Below, piece after piece: positions 1 through 11,440 of a stretch of DNA of 64,000 bases (positions within the stretch are counted from its first letter, which is position 1; every line of letters begins with the position of its first letter). A model generated the notes under the pieces. It was given only the letters and a program-made list of their open reading frames with translations. It had not been told where the DNA came from and ran no database searches. This DNA comes from Uloborus plumipes. Taxonomy: Eukaryota; Arthropoda; Arachnida; Araneae; Uloboridae. The stretch is taken from NCBI GenBank assembly GCA_038373865.1, contig JAXGGA010002268.1:62001-126000 (forward strand), in the 5' to 3' direction. The position numbers and the translations under genes were made by a program.

Positions 1-673
1 TTTGTACCTGCTGGTGCTACATTTTTTTTTTTTTTTTATTAAGATAGTTAAAACAAATATTCATTTTGGCCTCTAGGCTGCTGAAAACATTTGATTTGTA
101 GTCCTTCTCTGCCTTTTGGGATGAGGGGAATATGCTTTTCATGCTTACATATTGATGCATTCATTATACCTTCCTCAACTTTAGAATAATGGTATTAATA
201 ATCAACCAGAGATAATCAAATATTTGAATAAAATTTGTTGAATTTGATAGGAAATGTTCTTAATATTGGTCAAATCAAAGTTATATGAAAGGTTGAAGAC
301 TACTTATTAGTGATGACTCAACTGACGTAATGATCCAAAATCTAGGCAAAACTTTCCTCTAAAGTTGATCCCTGACAAGAGAAAATTGTGTGGCATGGTT
401 GGCACAGCAGAAGAGTAGGTAGTAAATATTTTAGTTTGAACTTAGCATTTGTAGCAGTAAGTGTGCTGAACATCAAGCACTGTTATATGGCATGTTTATG
501 TATTGAAAAGGCTTTTTCTCTGATTTAAATATACTCAAAAAAGAAAACAAGATAAACAATTTGTAGTGAAAATTAACACATAATTCTCAAAAAATCATGT
601 TGTCATTGCATGCCATGAAAATCATCGTAATATTTGTTTAATATTTTTTTCTGATAAAAAAATTGTTTTGTAG
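1..673 (+). other. DDX46 intron, 3' part
   Basis: Intronic sequence upstream of the first visible DDX46 exon. It is AT-rich with T-runs and has no coding frame I can support. It ends in a T-rich tract followed by TAG at 671-673, a normal acceptor. The 5' end of this intron and the upstream DDX46 exons lie outside the window. Confidence 0.8.
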
Positions 674-836
674 TCGAACAGGACGCGCTGGCAATAAAGG
701 ATCTGCTTATACTTTTGTTACTCCGGAACAAGGTCGATATGCTGGTGACATTATTAAAGCTTTAGAACTGACTCAAAATACTATTCCTGAGGATTTGCAA
801 AAATTATGGGATGAGTACAGAATGAAACAAGAAGCG
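674..836 (+). CDS. DDX46: DDX46 exon a (helicase motif VI and end of RecA-like domain 2)
   Basis: Base 674 completes a split glycine codon (phase 2), followed by RTGRAGNKGSAYTF, helicase motif VI whose arginines contact ATP. It continues with YAGDIIKALEL and LQKLWDEYRMKQEA and ends at a codon boundary before GTGAGA. Confidence 0.95.
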
Positions 837-3800
837 GTGAGAACTGTTTGATTACATTCTATATACATTAATTTTGAAACTAAATGAAAGTAACTTGACT
901 TGTTTTCTTTGACTTGTATATGTAATAGTTATGATACAGAAATTACAAAATTTAAATGTAAATATATTTCACATTCTAAATGACATACATTTTCCCACAA
1001 ATCAATGAATTTTAATAAGTTTCATGAGCTATCACCCATAGATTAAAGAATGACAATGGATGTAAATGGAAAAGATGTATTTTTTTATTGAATTAAATCT
1101 GAATTGCATTATATAATTTAATCTCTTTTTTTTAACTTTATTTATTGAAAGTCCTTGTTTTCGATAATCAATTTCAGCTTTATTTATTCTGTGGCTATAA
1201 AATGATGCAAAATATTTTTTTACTGTACTATACAGCTCTGTCATCACCAGAAAATATAATTTTAGTTGCAAAAATGTATTTAAAAAACATTCTTGAGTTT
1301 TTTTTCCTGGTCAATTTTTAAAGCTTTTATCCCTCTTCTTTTAAGTTTGAGAAGTGTTACAGAATATGTACAGAATAACTGAAGTTTAAGTTACTCTGTA
1401 TCACTCTGGTTAACCTTTTAATTGTAAAGAACACAGACATAACATTCAAAAACTAATTAAAAATATGGCTCTGATTGAAAACCAGTTGAGAGATGTATTT
1501 TGCATTTTATTATAAATGAGAAAAACTTGAATATTTGTTCACTTTCTTTTTTAAATAATAGGAAGGTAAAAAAGTCAAGAGTAGCAGTGGCTTTTCAGGA
1601 AAAGGCTTTAAATTTGATGAAGCAGAAGCTCAGCTTGCAAATGAAAAGAAAAAATTCCAGAAAGCTGCCTTAGGTCTTCAGGACTCTGATGATGAAGATG
1701 CTGAAGCTGATATTGACAAAGAAATTGAGACCTTGTTAGCACCCAAAAAGCGTGTTCAAGAAATAACCATTCTTCCTACAGGTGCCACTGGCTTACCTGG
1801 CAGCATTGGAAGTGTAGAAAAATTAGAACTGGCAAAAAAACTGGCCTCGCGAATTAGCTTGGCAAGAAACATAGGAGCTGAAGCTCAACAAGCTGCTGAA
1901 GCAGTACTTAAAGGACATCTTGGCACTCCTGTGATATCAGTAAGTTCTATCCATAATAATGGTTTTATGCTATAAATTTGTCTCCTACTTATTCTGTGCC
2001 TCCTACTTATTTTTTGTGATAATGGATTATAGTGCACTAAAATTTAAACTTGAATCCTATTCAATTTTATTTAAAACTAGCAGAACCCGGCAGACGTTGT
2101 TCTGCCTAGATGTATATTTCGCCTCCACATGGTGTTTTGGATGTAAAAATCTATAAAGCGTTGTTGAAAATAGGCATGAAAGATTTTAAAAATACTAAAT
2201 CAAGCAAAGTTATCTTCTGATAAAGTTATTCAATTTTCAGAAACTATATTCAATAAAAAAGTTCATTTTCATTTAAAACTATAAAACTATGTTCTGTAGA
2301 GTTGGAAAACACAGATGTCCACTTCTTAAAAAGTTAATAAAGTCACTTAGAATTCTAAACTAAGCTTAACAACAATGGCAGACTTATCGAAATTTTGCAA
2401 TGTAAAGATGCAAATTGACTGTACTTGAAGAAACTTCTTAAAACAGAAAAGTAACACATCCTTTTGAATAAGAAAAAAAGCATGGAGGAATGGTTGTACT
2501 TTAGTAATTTGATGGCATAAGCTATCGGGAAATACTCATCCATACGCACAACCGTTTGAAAATTAAGTAACAACATATCTAATGCGAAGAAATGAGTTCC
2601 ATAAATTTTGCACGTGTGGCACAATTTGAGCAAGCATGAATATATTATTCGCAAGGCTGAAAACAATTTTAATGACCTATTTGGTGCTCAATACCCACCA
2701 TTCCGTACGTCGTTAATAATTTTTAACATTGGGGTTAATGACAAATATTACGGACATGAAAAGCAAACACCTTAAAAAATATGGTAGCATTTAAGTACTG
2801 TCATGCAATAATATGTTTGTCTGAGAAGGAAACATATTTAATCAGGTATTTATCATACACAAATAATTTTTCTACTCTCGAAAACAAAAATAGTTGCGTA
2901 GCAACGCGCCTTGGAAAATTTCAGTTATTGAAGGTTCTTGGCGCTATTTAAAAATTCGCCAATTTGGTAGCTAATTTTTGGTAGCTTGGATAATTCTGAA
3001 CCCCTATCTTTTCCATAAATAAAGAAACTTACGCATTATCACTTTTGTGAAAGAGAAATTGTCGCCAAATGTTGAGGTATTCTCTTATGAAGCTGATTAC
3101 TTTTTGGCAATCTGAAATCAATTTGAATATTATATTTGGCGCTAAATATACACCATTCTGTAAGGCGTTAAAATAATTTCCAACATTGCGGTATATCATA
3201 GCAAATAGTATGGACATGAAAACGAACTATTGATTGGATGTTTGGCGAGAAAATATAGTAACATACTTTGATTGAAACAGCAATAGGTATAAAGAACAAA
3301 ATTGTGTTCGTCTGGAAAATAATGCATGACATCTAAGCCTCTACAATTCTAAAGGAGTTCCGAAATATGAAACTGAACCTCATTTGTTTTTATAAAAAGA
3401 TTAATCTGTTAATCAAATACCTTTTTTATCCTTTATACTTGAGATAGTTATTTGGAAAATTAAAAAAAAGATTAATCTGTTAATCAAATACCTTATTTAT
3501 CCTTTATATTTGAGATAGTTATTGGGAAAACTTCCATTATTGAGGGCTCTTGGCGCGATTCAAAAGATCGCCAAATTTACGGGAGCAAGCAATTCCAACT
3601 ATCTGCCAGAGAGTTGAGTTGATACATTAAATACTCGATTGGATGGATGAAAGCCTTCAAAAATGGAGTTTTAAATTGAAATTATAAAGACAGAATCAGG
3701 TCTAAAATTGAAATGAAAAAATAACTACCCATCGGATTTTGTTAAAACTGGTCTCTAAACCTTCCCAGTACCAAAAGGAGCAAACGGTGAAAATTTCTGC

Positions 3801-6800
3801 CAAATCTCCCGGGTAGTTTCTGAGATCTTAGGGAACACACACACATATACCAACATTCATTTATATATATATATATAGATACAAAGCATGAAAATGTACT
3901 TAAGTATATTTTAAGGCACATTTCTGATTTTCAATGCATGAAATTTGCTTTTGGAATGTTAAAAATAGCCTAGGTCACAAAGTTTCTTTTTTTTTTTTTC
4001 TTTTTTTTTTTTTTATAATTATAAATTTTAAACTAATGACAAAAAGGAAATAACTCCATGTTGCATATAAGGGTAAATGGTTGAGGAGAATTCATACACC
4101 ATTCACCATGCTTAGTCGCCATCTTTTTATGTGCTCTTTCTTGGGTGTGTGAAAAAAGTTTTACATCTCTCGCACCCAAAATATTCCAAGTTTTGATTTT
4201 CAAATGTGTGTGCAAATAAGAACAAAGTAATTTTTCTCTAAAACATTTTTTTCATTCAAAAAATTGATTTGTTGAGATCATTAAGCAAAAAGCACAAAAC
4301 TGAACTATACAAAGAAACCTTTGCATACAAAATAAAATTGTTAACATGCTTAGCTATCATAAGAGGGGGAAGAAATAGTCATTTGTAAAGACAAGACATA
4401 CCTATAAATACATCGTTTAATTTTGTGCCAATGACTGAGGGGGCGGGGTGATTTTGGGTGGCAGATGTTCTTTAAGACTATATTTGAATGACTTGTTTTT
4501 AAAAAGCAGTTTTAATATAGTTTTGGCAACAGCAAGTTTGAGTGCACTCCCCGGGAAATTCTCTGAAGCTATACTTTTTTTAAAAAACGTTTAACTTGTG
4601 TCTTTTGAGATGTAAAGGAGACTCTTCTTGAAAAAATTCTGGAACTGGTGTTTTAGAAATGCAAATGTAGACCATCTTCCCTAATTTTAGGGCAAGGAGA
4701 TTTTGTGGGTTCTCTCAAAAATTTTTGAAATTGAAGCTTTAAAACTCTTATTTTATGCTATATTGGCGAAACTTAAGGGGAAAACTCCTTACTGAACACC
4801 CACCTGCCCTTATGGAAGGAGGTTTAGAGGTTCTCCGCTACAAAATTTTTTTAACTGATTAAACTGAATACTGAATTTTAGACTTATTTTAAGAATTTCT
4901 TAGGAAAATTCAGGGGCTAGCTTGAATTTTTTTCCCCAACAGCAGCCTTGAAAGCATAATTTTTTATTATTTTAGTGTAAGACTAGTCTACCTAGTTAAG
5001 TTTTTGAATCTGGAGTTTTAATAACACAAATTTAGACCATCTTAGAAGTTACGATCTACTGTGGAAAAAAATTGACTTGTTTTGGTACTTTCTATTGGAC
5101 CGTTACACATTCCTCTTCAGTCTGCTTTCTTGTTAAGGTATATTAATGCATCACAAAAAATGAATGAAATATCAGAAAAAATGAAGGTTGTTTTAAAAGT
5201 TAGTATTAAATAATATTATTGTATTTTCGGCAGGCTAAGACATTAGCTGAACAGCGTGCTGAAAAACTACATGCAAAGCTTAACTACCAGCCTAAAGCTG
5301 ATGAAGAAGGTAAAGAAGATGAACAAGCCATGGAAACTTTCCGAAAATATGAGGAAGAATTAGAAATCAATGATTTTCCTCAACAAGCTAGATGGAAAGT
5401 CACATCAAAGGTAAGGGAACAGTATGAAATTGATGAATTTATTCCTAAGTATCAGAAAGCAGTTAAAACACATTTATGTGAAAGGGAAATTTATTTTTCC
5501 TGAAAAGCAGTACAGAAATGGCGTTCTAGTATCAAACATCGAAAATATCGAATGCTAAATTATGTTCCTAAAATCAGTGTAAATAAAAGCTTAAAGAAAG
5601 CACAAAATCAAATTGCTACTTTGAGACTAATAATGGTTGAGCTTCTGTATATGCTATTGACAAAAAAAAAGGGAATAAGTTGGCTCAAATATAGATGTTA
5701 CTAAATAAGCTGTTGTATTAGAACTGTTCAATTTTTTAGAAAGAACTATAGGAACTTTTATATTTTAATTGTATTTTATTGTACTCTACTAAATCTATTT
5801 TGATGCAAAATCTTACATATTTTTTTCTTGTGCCAATTTGTCCACATATTCTGTATATGATACAGTGCCTGGGGACTGAGTCCGCTCGGTTAAAAAAAAA
5901 AGAGGTTTGTAAACTCGTGCTTTTTTCTAAAATGCAAAGTACTTATTTAGACAAACTTGAAAAGCATTTTTAAGCCTTTGGTTGCAATTGCCATTGTTAT
6001 AATAAAACGTGGTTGCTATGAAACAGTAACAATAAGAGTAATCATAAATAAAATGGCGAAAGAAAGCTGGTCAACCTTTTAATGAAGGCACAAAAAACTG
6101 GGTTTTTTTGTGAAAACTCGTGTTTTTACAGAAAAAACGCCCATGTAGATGAACTCAAAAACCCAAACTTTATCTAAATACGAAATTTTATCAAAATCGT
6201 TCGAGCCATTTTCGAGATCCGAATTACTCGTTTAAAGATATTAGATTCAGACTATCTGAAAACAATGAAAGAAATGAATATATTATTTAGAATCTGAATA
6301 TTCTTCACAAATTAGCTTGACTTTTTAGTATTAAACTAATGAGATGGTTCATTTAAGCCAAAAGTTATTATCATACCATTTGACACTTTTTTAAATAAAA
6401 GCAAGTGTGTTTGTTACTTTTGTTCTATTTTTCTGCACTTTGTTGTCTTACTCTTTAGCGCCTTATCAGATTTAAAAACCATCTGCAGTCCTACCTGTTT
6501 ATTACAAAACAATATAGCAAATTTATGACTGTAAGGAAATAGCTACAATCCCACTTAGGGTTTTATTTCATTTTTTACAGCATAATTACCGATTTTTCTT
6601 CTTTGTCCCTTCAACTTTTCATGATGTTGACATTTCTGTGAATCACTCATTCACAAGACTGAAAACCATAGATTGAACTTTCCTGTGGGAATTTCTTCTC
6701 AAACTAAGATCTTGAATTTTTTCTTTTTAGGAAGCTCTTGCTCAAATTAGCGAGTATTCAGAGGCTGGTATTACTGTTCGTGGTACTTATTACCCTCCAG

Positions 6801-8647
6801 GAAAAGAACCTAAAGAAGGAGATCGAAAACTGTACTTGGCTATTGAAAGTACAAATGAATTAGCCGTCTCGAAAGCACGAGCAGAATTCATCCGGTTAAT
6901 CAAAGAAGAGCTTGTTAAAATGGTAAATACTTGTTCTCTTTTTTTAAAAATCAGGAATGCATGCTATTTAAATTATTACTGCAGACTTGCCAACTGTCCT
7001 GCTTTCGTCAGGAGGCTTCTGCTTTAGAGATCAATCTCTGGCCTCCTGCCTCTAGTGTTTATTCTCCTACTATTTAATCACTTCCCTTACGAATTTTTTT
7101 TGGAAAAAATTGCAAAAAAAAAAAAAACTTTTTTTTTTTTAAATTTAATTTTGAAATACAAGAAAATGAAGCAATACAAATAAAATATGCAGGTTTCAAG
7201 TTGAATTTTTAACTATTTATAGGCGTAAAATCAATTAGTTTCACCCGAGTTTTCTCGGGATAATAATTACCTGCAACTCATACGAGCCCGAGAGTTTTAA
7301 AAGAATTGTCTTACTTTAAATTGTCAAATGTGTGCAAATTGTTAATATGCCAAATGTCAGAGGGCTTTTTAGTTTTGCTTTCCAGCTTTGTCAAGAAGTT
7401 ATAGCTAACATAATGACTTGAAGCAAAGGAATCCAATCCTTATCACAGACAAAATATTTTAAATTGCTTTAAAAAATTCTTAACTTCAAAAACATAAATG
7501 TTATATTTTTTTCATTATTCTTTCTACAATTTATGCTTACATCAAAGTTATCAATTTTAAATTAGCATTCATCGGATTCCGCGATAAACATTCATCTTTG
7601 CTTTCTAGTTCCGTTACTCTTGCTTTTCCACTTTCCATTGTTGGCAAGTCTGTTATTAGGTTCATTGCATATTTATATGCTTTAAAATATTAGTATAGTT
7701 TCAGAAATTTTAGTTACTTATAATCTAGTTAAGCAGAGTTTATAATTTTAATGAATGAAGTCAAAATAGGTGTAATAACTTAATATATTTTGTAAAACGT
7801 ACCCTTGAAAGTTTCTATTGAAAAGTTATAATTAATCATAATGCATAGCTTTTGGCAAGGAAATGTAAAATCAGGCTTGTGATTAAATACACAAAAATAT
7901 ATTTAAAGGCCAAAGGTGTTTTACTTTGTACTTTTTTGTGTCAATGTTGCTTCCAACCCCCACCTTTTTTTTTTTTTTTGGCAAAATGCAAGGCTACCAA
8001 CCTGGCAAGTTGAACGTTAGTACAATTTACTTCTAAAACTTGTACAACTCATTGCAAATTAGTATAATACAGTTGAACCTTAAAAATTATTTGTCCTAAC
8101 TGTAGGTTGTCTCATCCGAAAAACAATAAACAACAAACACTAGTACACAGAATTGCAATTCTTGTAAAAAGAGATAATAGCAAAGTTTTTTTTTTTCTTT
8201 TTTTCAGCTCAACTTTTAACTAGAACTTAATTTAAACTTTAATCAGTATTGATGATTTGCAACACAAAATGCAATCAATAAGAATACTAAACAAAATTAT
8301 CAGGGAACAAATATCTTTTTAAAATAAATGCAAGATGAAAAAATATTTAGTGTCTTAATTTTTAATACTGTTGTAAAAAACGAAATGTGTTGTCAGACTT
8401 TTGGTTACCCTTTGTCAGAAACTCATCATTTTCGAAATGCCTCCCCCCCCCTCCCCTTCTCAATGAGTGACAAACTTAGTGCATGATCAGGCAAGTTAGA
8501 CTTAGTTTATTATCTCTTAACTTCTAAATTGATAATTTTGTGTAAAAGTTATTGAACAAAATTTCATAAGTTTATATATAAATCTTTTTCTTTTTGCAGC
8601 AACATTCATACCAACCGATCAATAGAGGACGCTACAAAGTTCTGTAA
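674..8647 (+). CDS. DDX46: ATP-dependent RNA helicase DDX46 (Prp5), C-terminal part, 5 exons
   Basis: DDX46/Prp5 is a nuclear DEAD-box ATPase of the U2 snRNP that helps branch-site recognition and prespliceosome assembly. The visible part is the last 318 residues, joined from 674-836, 1562-1939, 5234-5410, 6731-6922 and 8600-8647; all junctions are GT-AG and in phase. It opens inside helicase motif VI (RTGRAGNKG), then runs through the family's conserved tail: SSGFSGKGFKFDE, QKAALGLQDSDDEDA, the ELEINDFPQ block, GTYYPPGKEPKEGDRK, and the C-terminus GRYKVL, which I recognise as the vertebrate DDX46 ending. The ATP-binding motifs and the DEAD box lie upstream of base 1. The gene converges on FNIP. 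No frame damage is seen; a host gene, not a retrocopy, because introns are intact. Confidence 0.96.
837..1561 (+). other. DDX46 intron
   Basis: GT-AG intron of 725 bases, donor GTGAGA and acceptor AATAG. AT-rich; no repeat or coding signal recognised. Confidence 0.85.
1562..1939 (+). CDS. DDX46: DDX46 exon b (post-helicase linker)
   Basis: 126 codons in phase 0. It contains SSGFSGKGFKFDE, the acidic LGLQDSDDEDAEAD stretch and the helix KLELAKKLASRISLARNIG, all typical of the DDX46 region after the helicase core. It ends with TPVIS before GTAAGT. Confidence 0.95.
2077..3879 (-). mobile_element. Non-autonomous Helitron inside a DDX46 intron
   Basis: Read on the minus strand the element starts with TC at 3879-3878, preceded by A, then a TATATA run and TGAATGTTGGTATATG, and ends with a GGCAGA/TCTGCC hairpin (2089-2106, six-base stem) followed by GGGTTCTG and CTAG (2080-2077), with T next. 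TC start, terminal hairpin, CTAG end and A/T insertion context are the Helitron hallmarks. No Rep/helicase coding sequence is visible, so it is a passive copy of about 1.8 kb. Internal sequence is partly duplicated: the block near 2674-2740 resembles 3150-3220, and the 2910-2990 block resembles 3530-3570. Confidence 0.75.
3394..3534 (+). repeat. 71-bp tandem duplication in the Helitron
   Basis: A segment beginning AAAAGATTAATCTGTTAATC and reading on through GAGATAGTTATT occurs twice head to tail; the matching GATTAATCTG starts lie at 3399 and 3470, 71 bases apart, with a few mismatches. Confidence 0.85.
5234..5410 (+). CDS. DDX46: DDX46 exon c
   Basis: 59 codons, phase 0 at both ends. It encodes AKTLAEQRAEKLHAKLNY, an acidic linker, and FRKYEEELEINDFPQQARWK, a conserved block of DDX46. 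It ends ...VTSK before GTAAGG. Confidence 0.95.
5411..6730 (+). other. DDX46 intron
   Basis: 1320-base intron. It includes a repeat at about 5985-6240; elsewhere AT-rich with no supported feature. The open frame that reads through the donor to 5503 is intronic because exon d continues the conserved protein in phase. Confidence 0.8.
5985..6240 (+). repeat. Dispersed repeat sharing a motif with 23.98 kb
   Basis: The string AAACGTGGTTGCTATGAAAC followed by AGTAA at about 6005-6030 recurs at about 23977-24003. The copy here continues into GTTCGAGCCATTTTCGAGAT. This is probably a fragment of the Helitron-like family seen at 23740-24400; the borders are approximate. Confidence 0.5.
6731..6922 (+). 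CDS. DDX46: DDX46 exon d
   Basis: 64 codons, phase 0. It encodes EALAQISEYSEAGITVRGTY, then YPPGKEPKEGDRKLYLAIES and ARAEFIRLIKEELVKM, the conserved domain near the C-terminus of DDX46. Donor GTAAAT. Confidence 0.95.
6923..8599 (+). other. DDX46 last intron
   Basis: 1677-base AT-rich intron with poly-A, poly-T and poly-C runs (for example near 7115-7140 and 8443-8456). The acceptor is TTTTTGCAG at 8591-8599. No other feature recognised. Confidence 0.85.
8600..8647 (+). CDS. DDX46: DDX46 last exon and stop
   Basis: Fifteen codons plus TAA. It encodes QHSYQPINRGRYKVL, matching the known extreme C-terminus of DDX46 (GRYKVL). Confidence 0.95.
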   Translation, partial: QHSYQPINRGRYKVL

Positions 8648-8681
8648 CATCTTTTTTCCTGTACAGATCATTGCATTAAGT

Positions 8682-8687
8682 AATAAA
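8682..8687 (+). other. DDX46 polyadenylation signal
   Basis: AATAAA lies 35 bases after the DDX46 stop, giving a very short 3' UTR if used. It is the first canonical signal downstream of the stop. Confidence 0.65.
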
Positions 8688-9025
8688 TTTTTATATATAT
8701 AACACAGCAACTCTTAATATTGTTTGAGATTTTACTTATGTTAAAATGTCATGGATGCTCAGAAGAACAAGCAGAATATATTAAGAGATAGTATTCTAGT
8801 TTTTAATTGATATTTTTCTGCTTCCGAATTCACATTTTGATATAAATTACCGTCAATTTGGCTAATAGAATGGAAGAGTTCTGTTTCAACCCATCCATCA
8901 GGGGAAAATAGGAGATTGTTGTTATGTTGGACACATGTTGAAAAGCAGAAGGTTTGTGAGAATCATGTACACTGTCAAAACATATTTTAAAATAATCAAC
9001 CACAGTTCTACAGTAATTAAAAGTA

Positions 9026-9031
9026 TTTATT
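9026..9031 (-). other. Candidate distal minus-strand polyadenylation signal
   Basis: TTTATT on the plus strand reads AATAAA on the minus strand. It lies about 380 bases from the DDX46 end and could terminate an extended FNIP transcript. In AT-rich DNA such hexamers are common by chance. Confidence 0.25.
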
Positions 9032-9444
9032 CAAAAAGGTTTTTTTCTTTTCACTAATTACATAATGAAAATTTCTTTGAACTTTATATTCAAATAATCC
9101 AATTTCTGAATGGTACAAATTACCATCACAAATTCAGTTCTATGGCCAAAAATAATTTTTAATACATAAGTATTTAAAATGCATAAGTTTTCTTCAATGC
9201 TCAATAAATTTCAAAATATGCAAATGTTTTAAATTCTTTACTTACTAATTCTTGGCGAATTTTTATCTCTCAATAGTAATTATTGTAAGATTGTTTCTTG
9301 AAAATTAGCTCCTGGTCTAGTGATTGAAAAGCAATTAATTTTCTGCATACTACCCCACAGTCCATTTAACATGGTACAAGGTGGCCAGATGGGAAAATAT
9401 TTTTTTTTCTTCTTCTTCAACCAAAAAATTAAGTTAACCACACA

Positions 9445-9640
9445 TATAGGGGCCACGTGGGCCTAGAGGTACTACTCTCCTCGTAAGCAAGTGGTCGCGG
9501 GTTCGAATCCCCCCTTACCTATGGATGTTATTTCATCCTCTCTGTGCCGTAAATCTGTCTTGTGTTTGTCAGGAGGCAAAGCGCATAGCACACAGTCCTC
9601 ATGTATGTTGAAGCTGATGGCTTCTGGGGAAAAAAAAAAA
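9445..9640 (+). mobile_element. tRNA-derived SINE with 9-bp target-site duplication
   Basis: The head looks like a tRNA: a box A-like GTGGGCCTAGAGGTAC near 9458 and a perfect box B GGTTCGAATCC at 9500-9510, the two RNA polymerase III promoter elements. A tRNA-unrelated body follows, then an A-run at about 9630-9642. AACCACACA occurs directly before (9436-9444) and directly after (9641-9649), a perfect TSD typical of LINE-mediated retroposition. It cannot be a functional tRNA because the acceptor ends do not pair. Confidence 0.82.
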
Positions 9641-11432
9641 AACCACACAGATGCTCCTTTCAAGGTTTTTCTAACTGTAAATGCTGATGTATTCTAAGTA
9701 TGAATTTTACATTTTATTTATCTTAATTTCATCAGCAGTTGTCTAATTTCACAATTCAAAATTTAGTAACTATCTAATAACTACATAATTGCTCCATCAG
9801 TATAAACTTCTTAGTTCTGTATCATAGAGATTTTACATTGGGAGAAAAACATTTTTCCACTTCTTGAAGTTGTTTGACCTTGTGTAATGTGAACAATTAT
9901 TAGCATCACTATACTAAAAAAAAACTAAAACTTGATTTAATAGAAGTTGAAAAAAAAAAAGACTTTTTGACATCAGCAGTTAATCATTAGCCGGAATTTT
10001 AGCATTTTACTCTAGAATTAACGACACCAACATAGAAAATCTGATGAAAAGTTAAAATATTCACCATCTGGACACCAGGTATTGAGCTACAAAAGATTTG
10101 CTGCTATAAAATATACAAGTTTTATAATGGAAAATGCATTGTATCAAGTTATGGAGATTACCTTCCAAGTTATTGCCAGGAATCTATAAGTTTCATCTTT
10201 CTTTTTGAAGTTAATTTTCAAACTAAATGTTACAGTAAATATAAAATTATTCAAAAATTAAAACCTTTTTATATAGAAATCCTTTTCCAAATGAACTTAT
10301 CTTTAAAAAAGAAAAAAAAAAAAACACTTAAAGCATTTTCAATCACAAAAGTTGAACCAGAGCTTAAGAGTTACCAGATTTATTATGATGACTTGCAAGA
10401 AATGTATTTACTACAAAAACAAAACAAAAATTACACCCACTAAGATATGAAATCTCAGTCCAAAATATTTAAAAAGGGAAAAGTACCATATAAATATAAA
10501 CCTTTCACAAACTTGCCGACACAAAAAAATATATTATATATACAGATTAATTTTTATACAGGACAGGACAAATTATTTAACATGTACACAAGTGACATGA
10601 GGCAGTATAATAAGCACTCAAGAGAGTACCAAAGTACAAGAAATGTATAAATCACAATGCATTCTCTCAAAAGCATAGCCAAAATTTTGTCGTTAGAACA
10701 ATCACGGAAGTAAAAATTTTAATTCAATGATTATCTTACACAAACTATGAATTTAGAACCTTATTTCAAAAGTTCATACTTGATACATTATAGGGGGTAT
10801 AAAGCAAGTTTCAATTCCAGCCTTTATTTTCACAACCGTTCAAACACATACTTCTAATTATAAAAATGGTTTAAAAGAGAAAAGGAATCATAGTATAGCA
10901 TTTTTACATACCTAAAAATTTTCATTCTTTCTCCCAATACAACTAAATTTAGTAAAAATTACAACTCATTTCAAACAAATATTACACAATTATTTTGTTT
11001 TATTTTGTAGGGCAAAATTAGAAGAGATATTAAGTTCCAAAGCTTACTGATTTGTATTCTATTTTTTAAGTTTATAGGCATTCATGGGCACTTTCTGCTT
11101 TTCCTGTATAGCCTGCATATAAGTGCACAAAATCAAATATTGGGAGAGACACTCAAATTTTGGGCTTGTTAGATTTTCATTTGGTTCAAAGATAATTTCA
11201 AGTTAGTGATATCTTTTTTAGAGTTGGTGGCGAGAAGCACATAACATACAATTGGGAACATAAAAATTTTCATTTAAAAAAACTTGAATTATTCAGTATT
11301 TCATCTATCATAAATATTTTTGTATTTGAAAGCATTTATCCAGAACTAGTTGTCATAAAAATAAGAGCTTCGTAAAGAATTCTGTTTGCTACCACTCTGT
11401 GTGTACGTTAAAGAGCCATACCGCATGTGACA

Positions 11433-11440
11433 TTGAACAG
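11433..11440 (+). repeat. Left 8-bp TSD of the hAT-type element
   Basis: TTGAACAG, repeated exactly at 14370-14377. Confidence 0.93.

Larger units (their letters stand above)
1940..5233 (+). other. DDX46 intron containing a Helitron
   Basis: 3294-base intron, donor GTAAGT, acceptor CGGCAG. More than half is a minus-oriented Helitron (2077-3879). The rest, 3880-5233, is AT-rich with T-runs near 3990-4015 and shows no supported gene. Confidence 0.85.
8691..11432. other. Intergenic DNA / possible end of the FNIP 3' UTR
   Basis: No gene is supported here. It holds a SINE (9445-9640) and a minus-strand AATAAA (plus TTTATT at 9026-9031). The open frame at 10447-10650 has low-complexity AT-rich composition and no family resemblance. 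The FNIP transcript could extend this far, but nothing in the sequence proves it. Confidence 0.6.

Noticed and set aside
9449..9520. A functional tRNA gene
   Set aside because: Box A and box B are present, but the acceptor ends do not pair and the sequence continues into a SINE body with A-tail and TSD.
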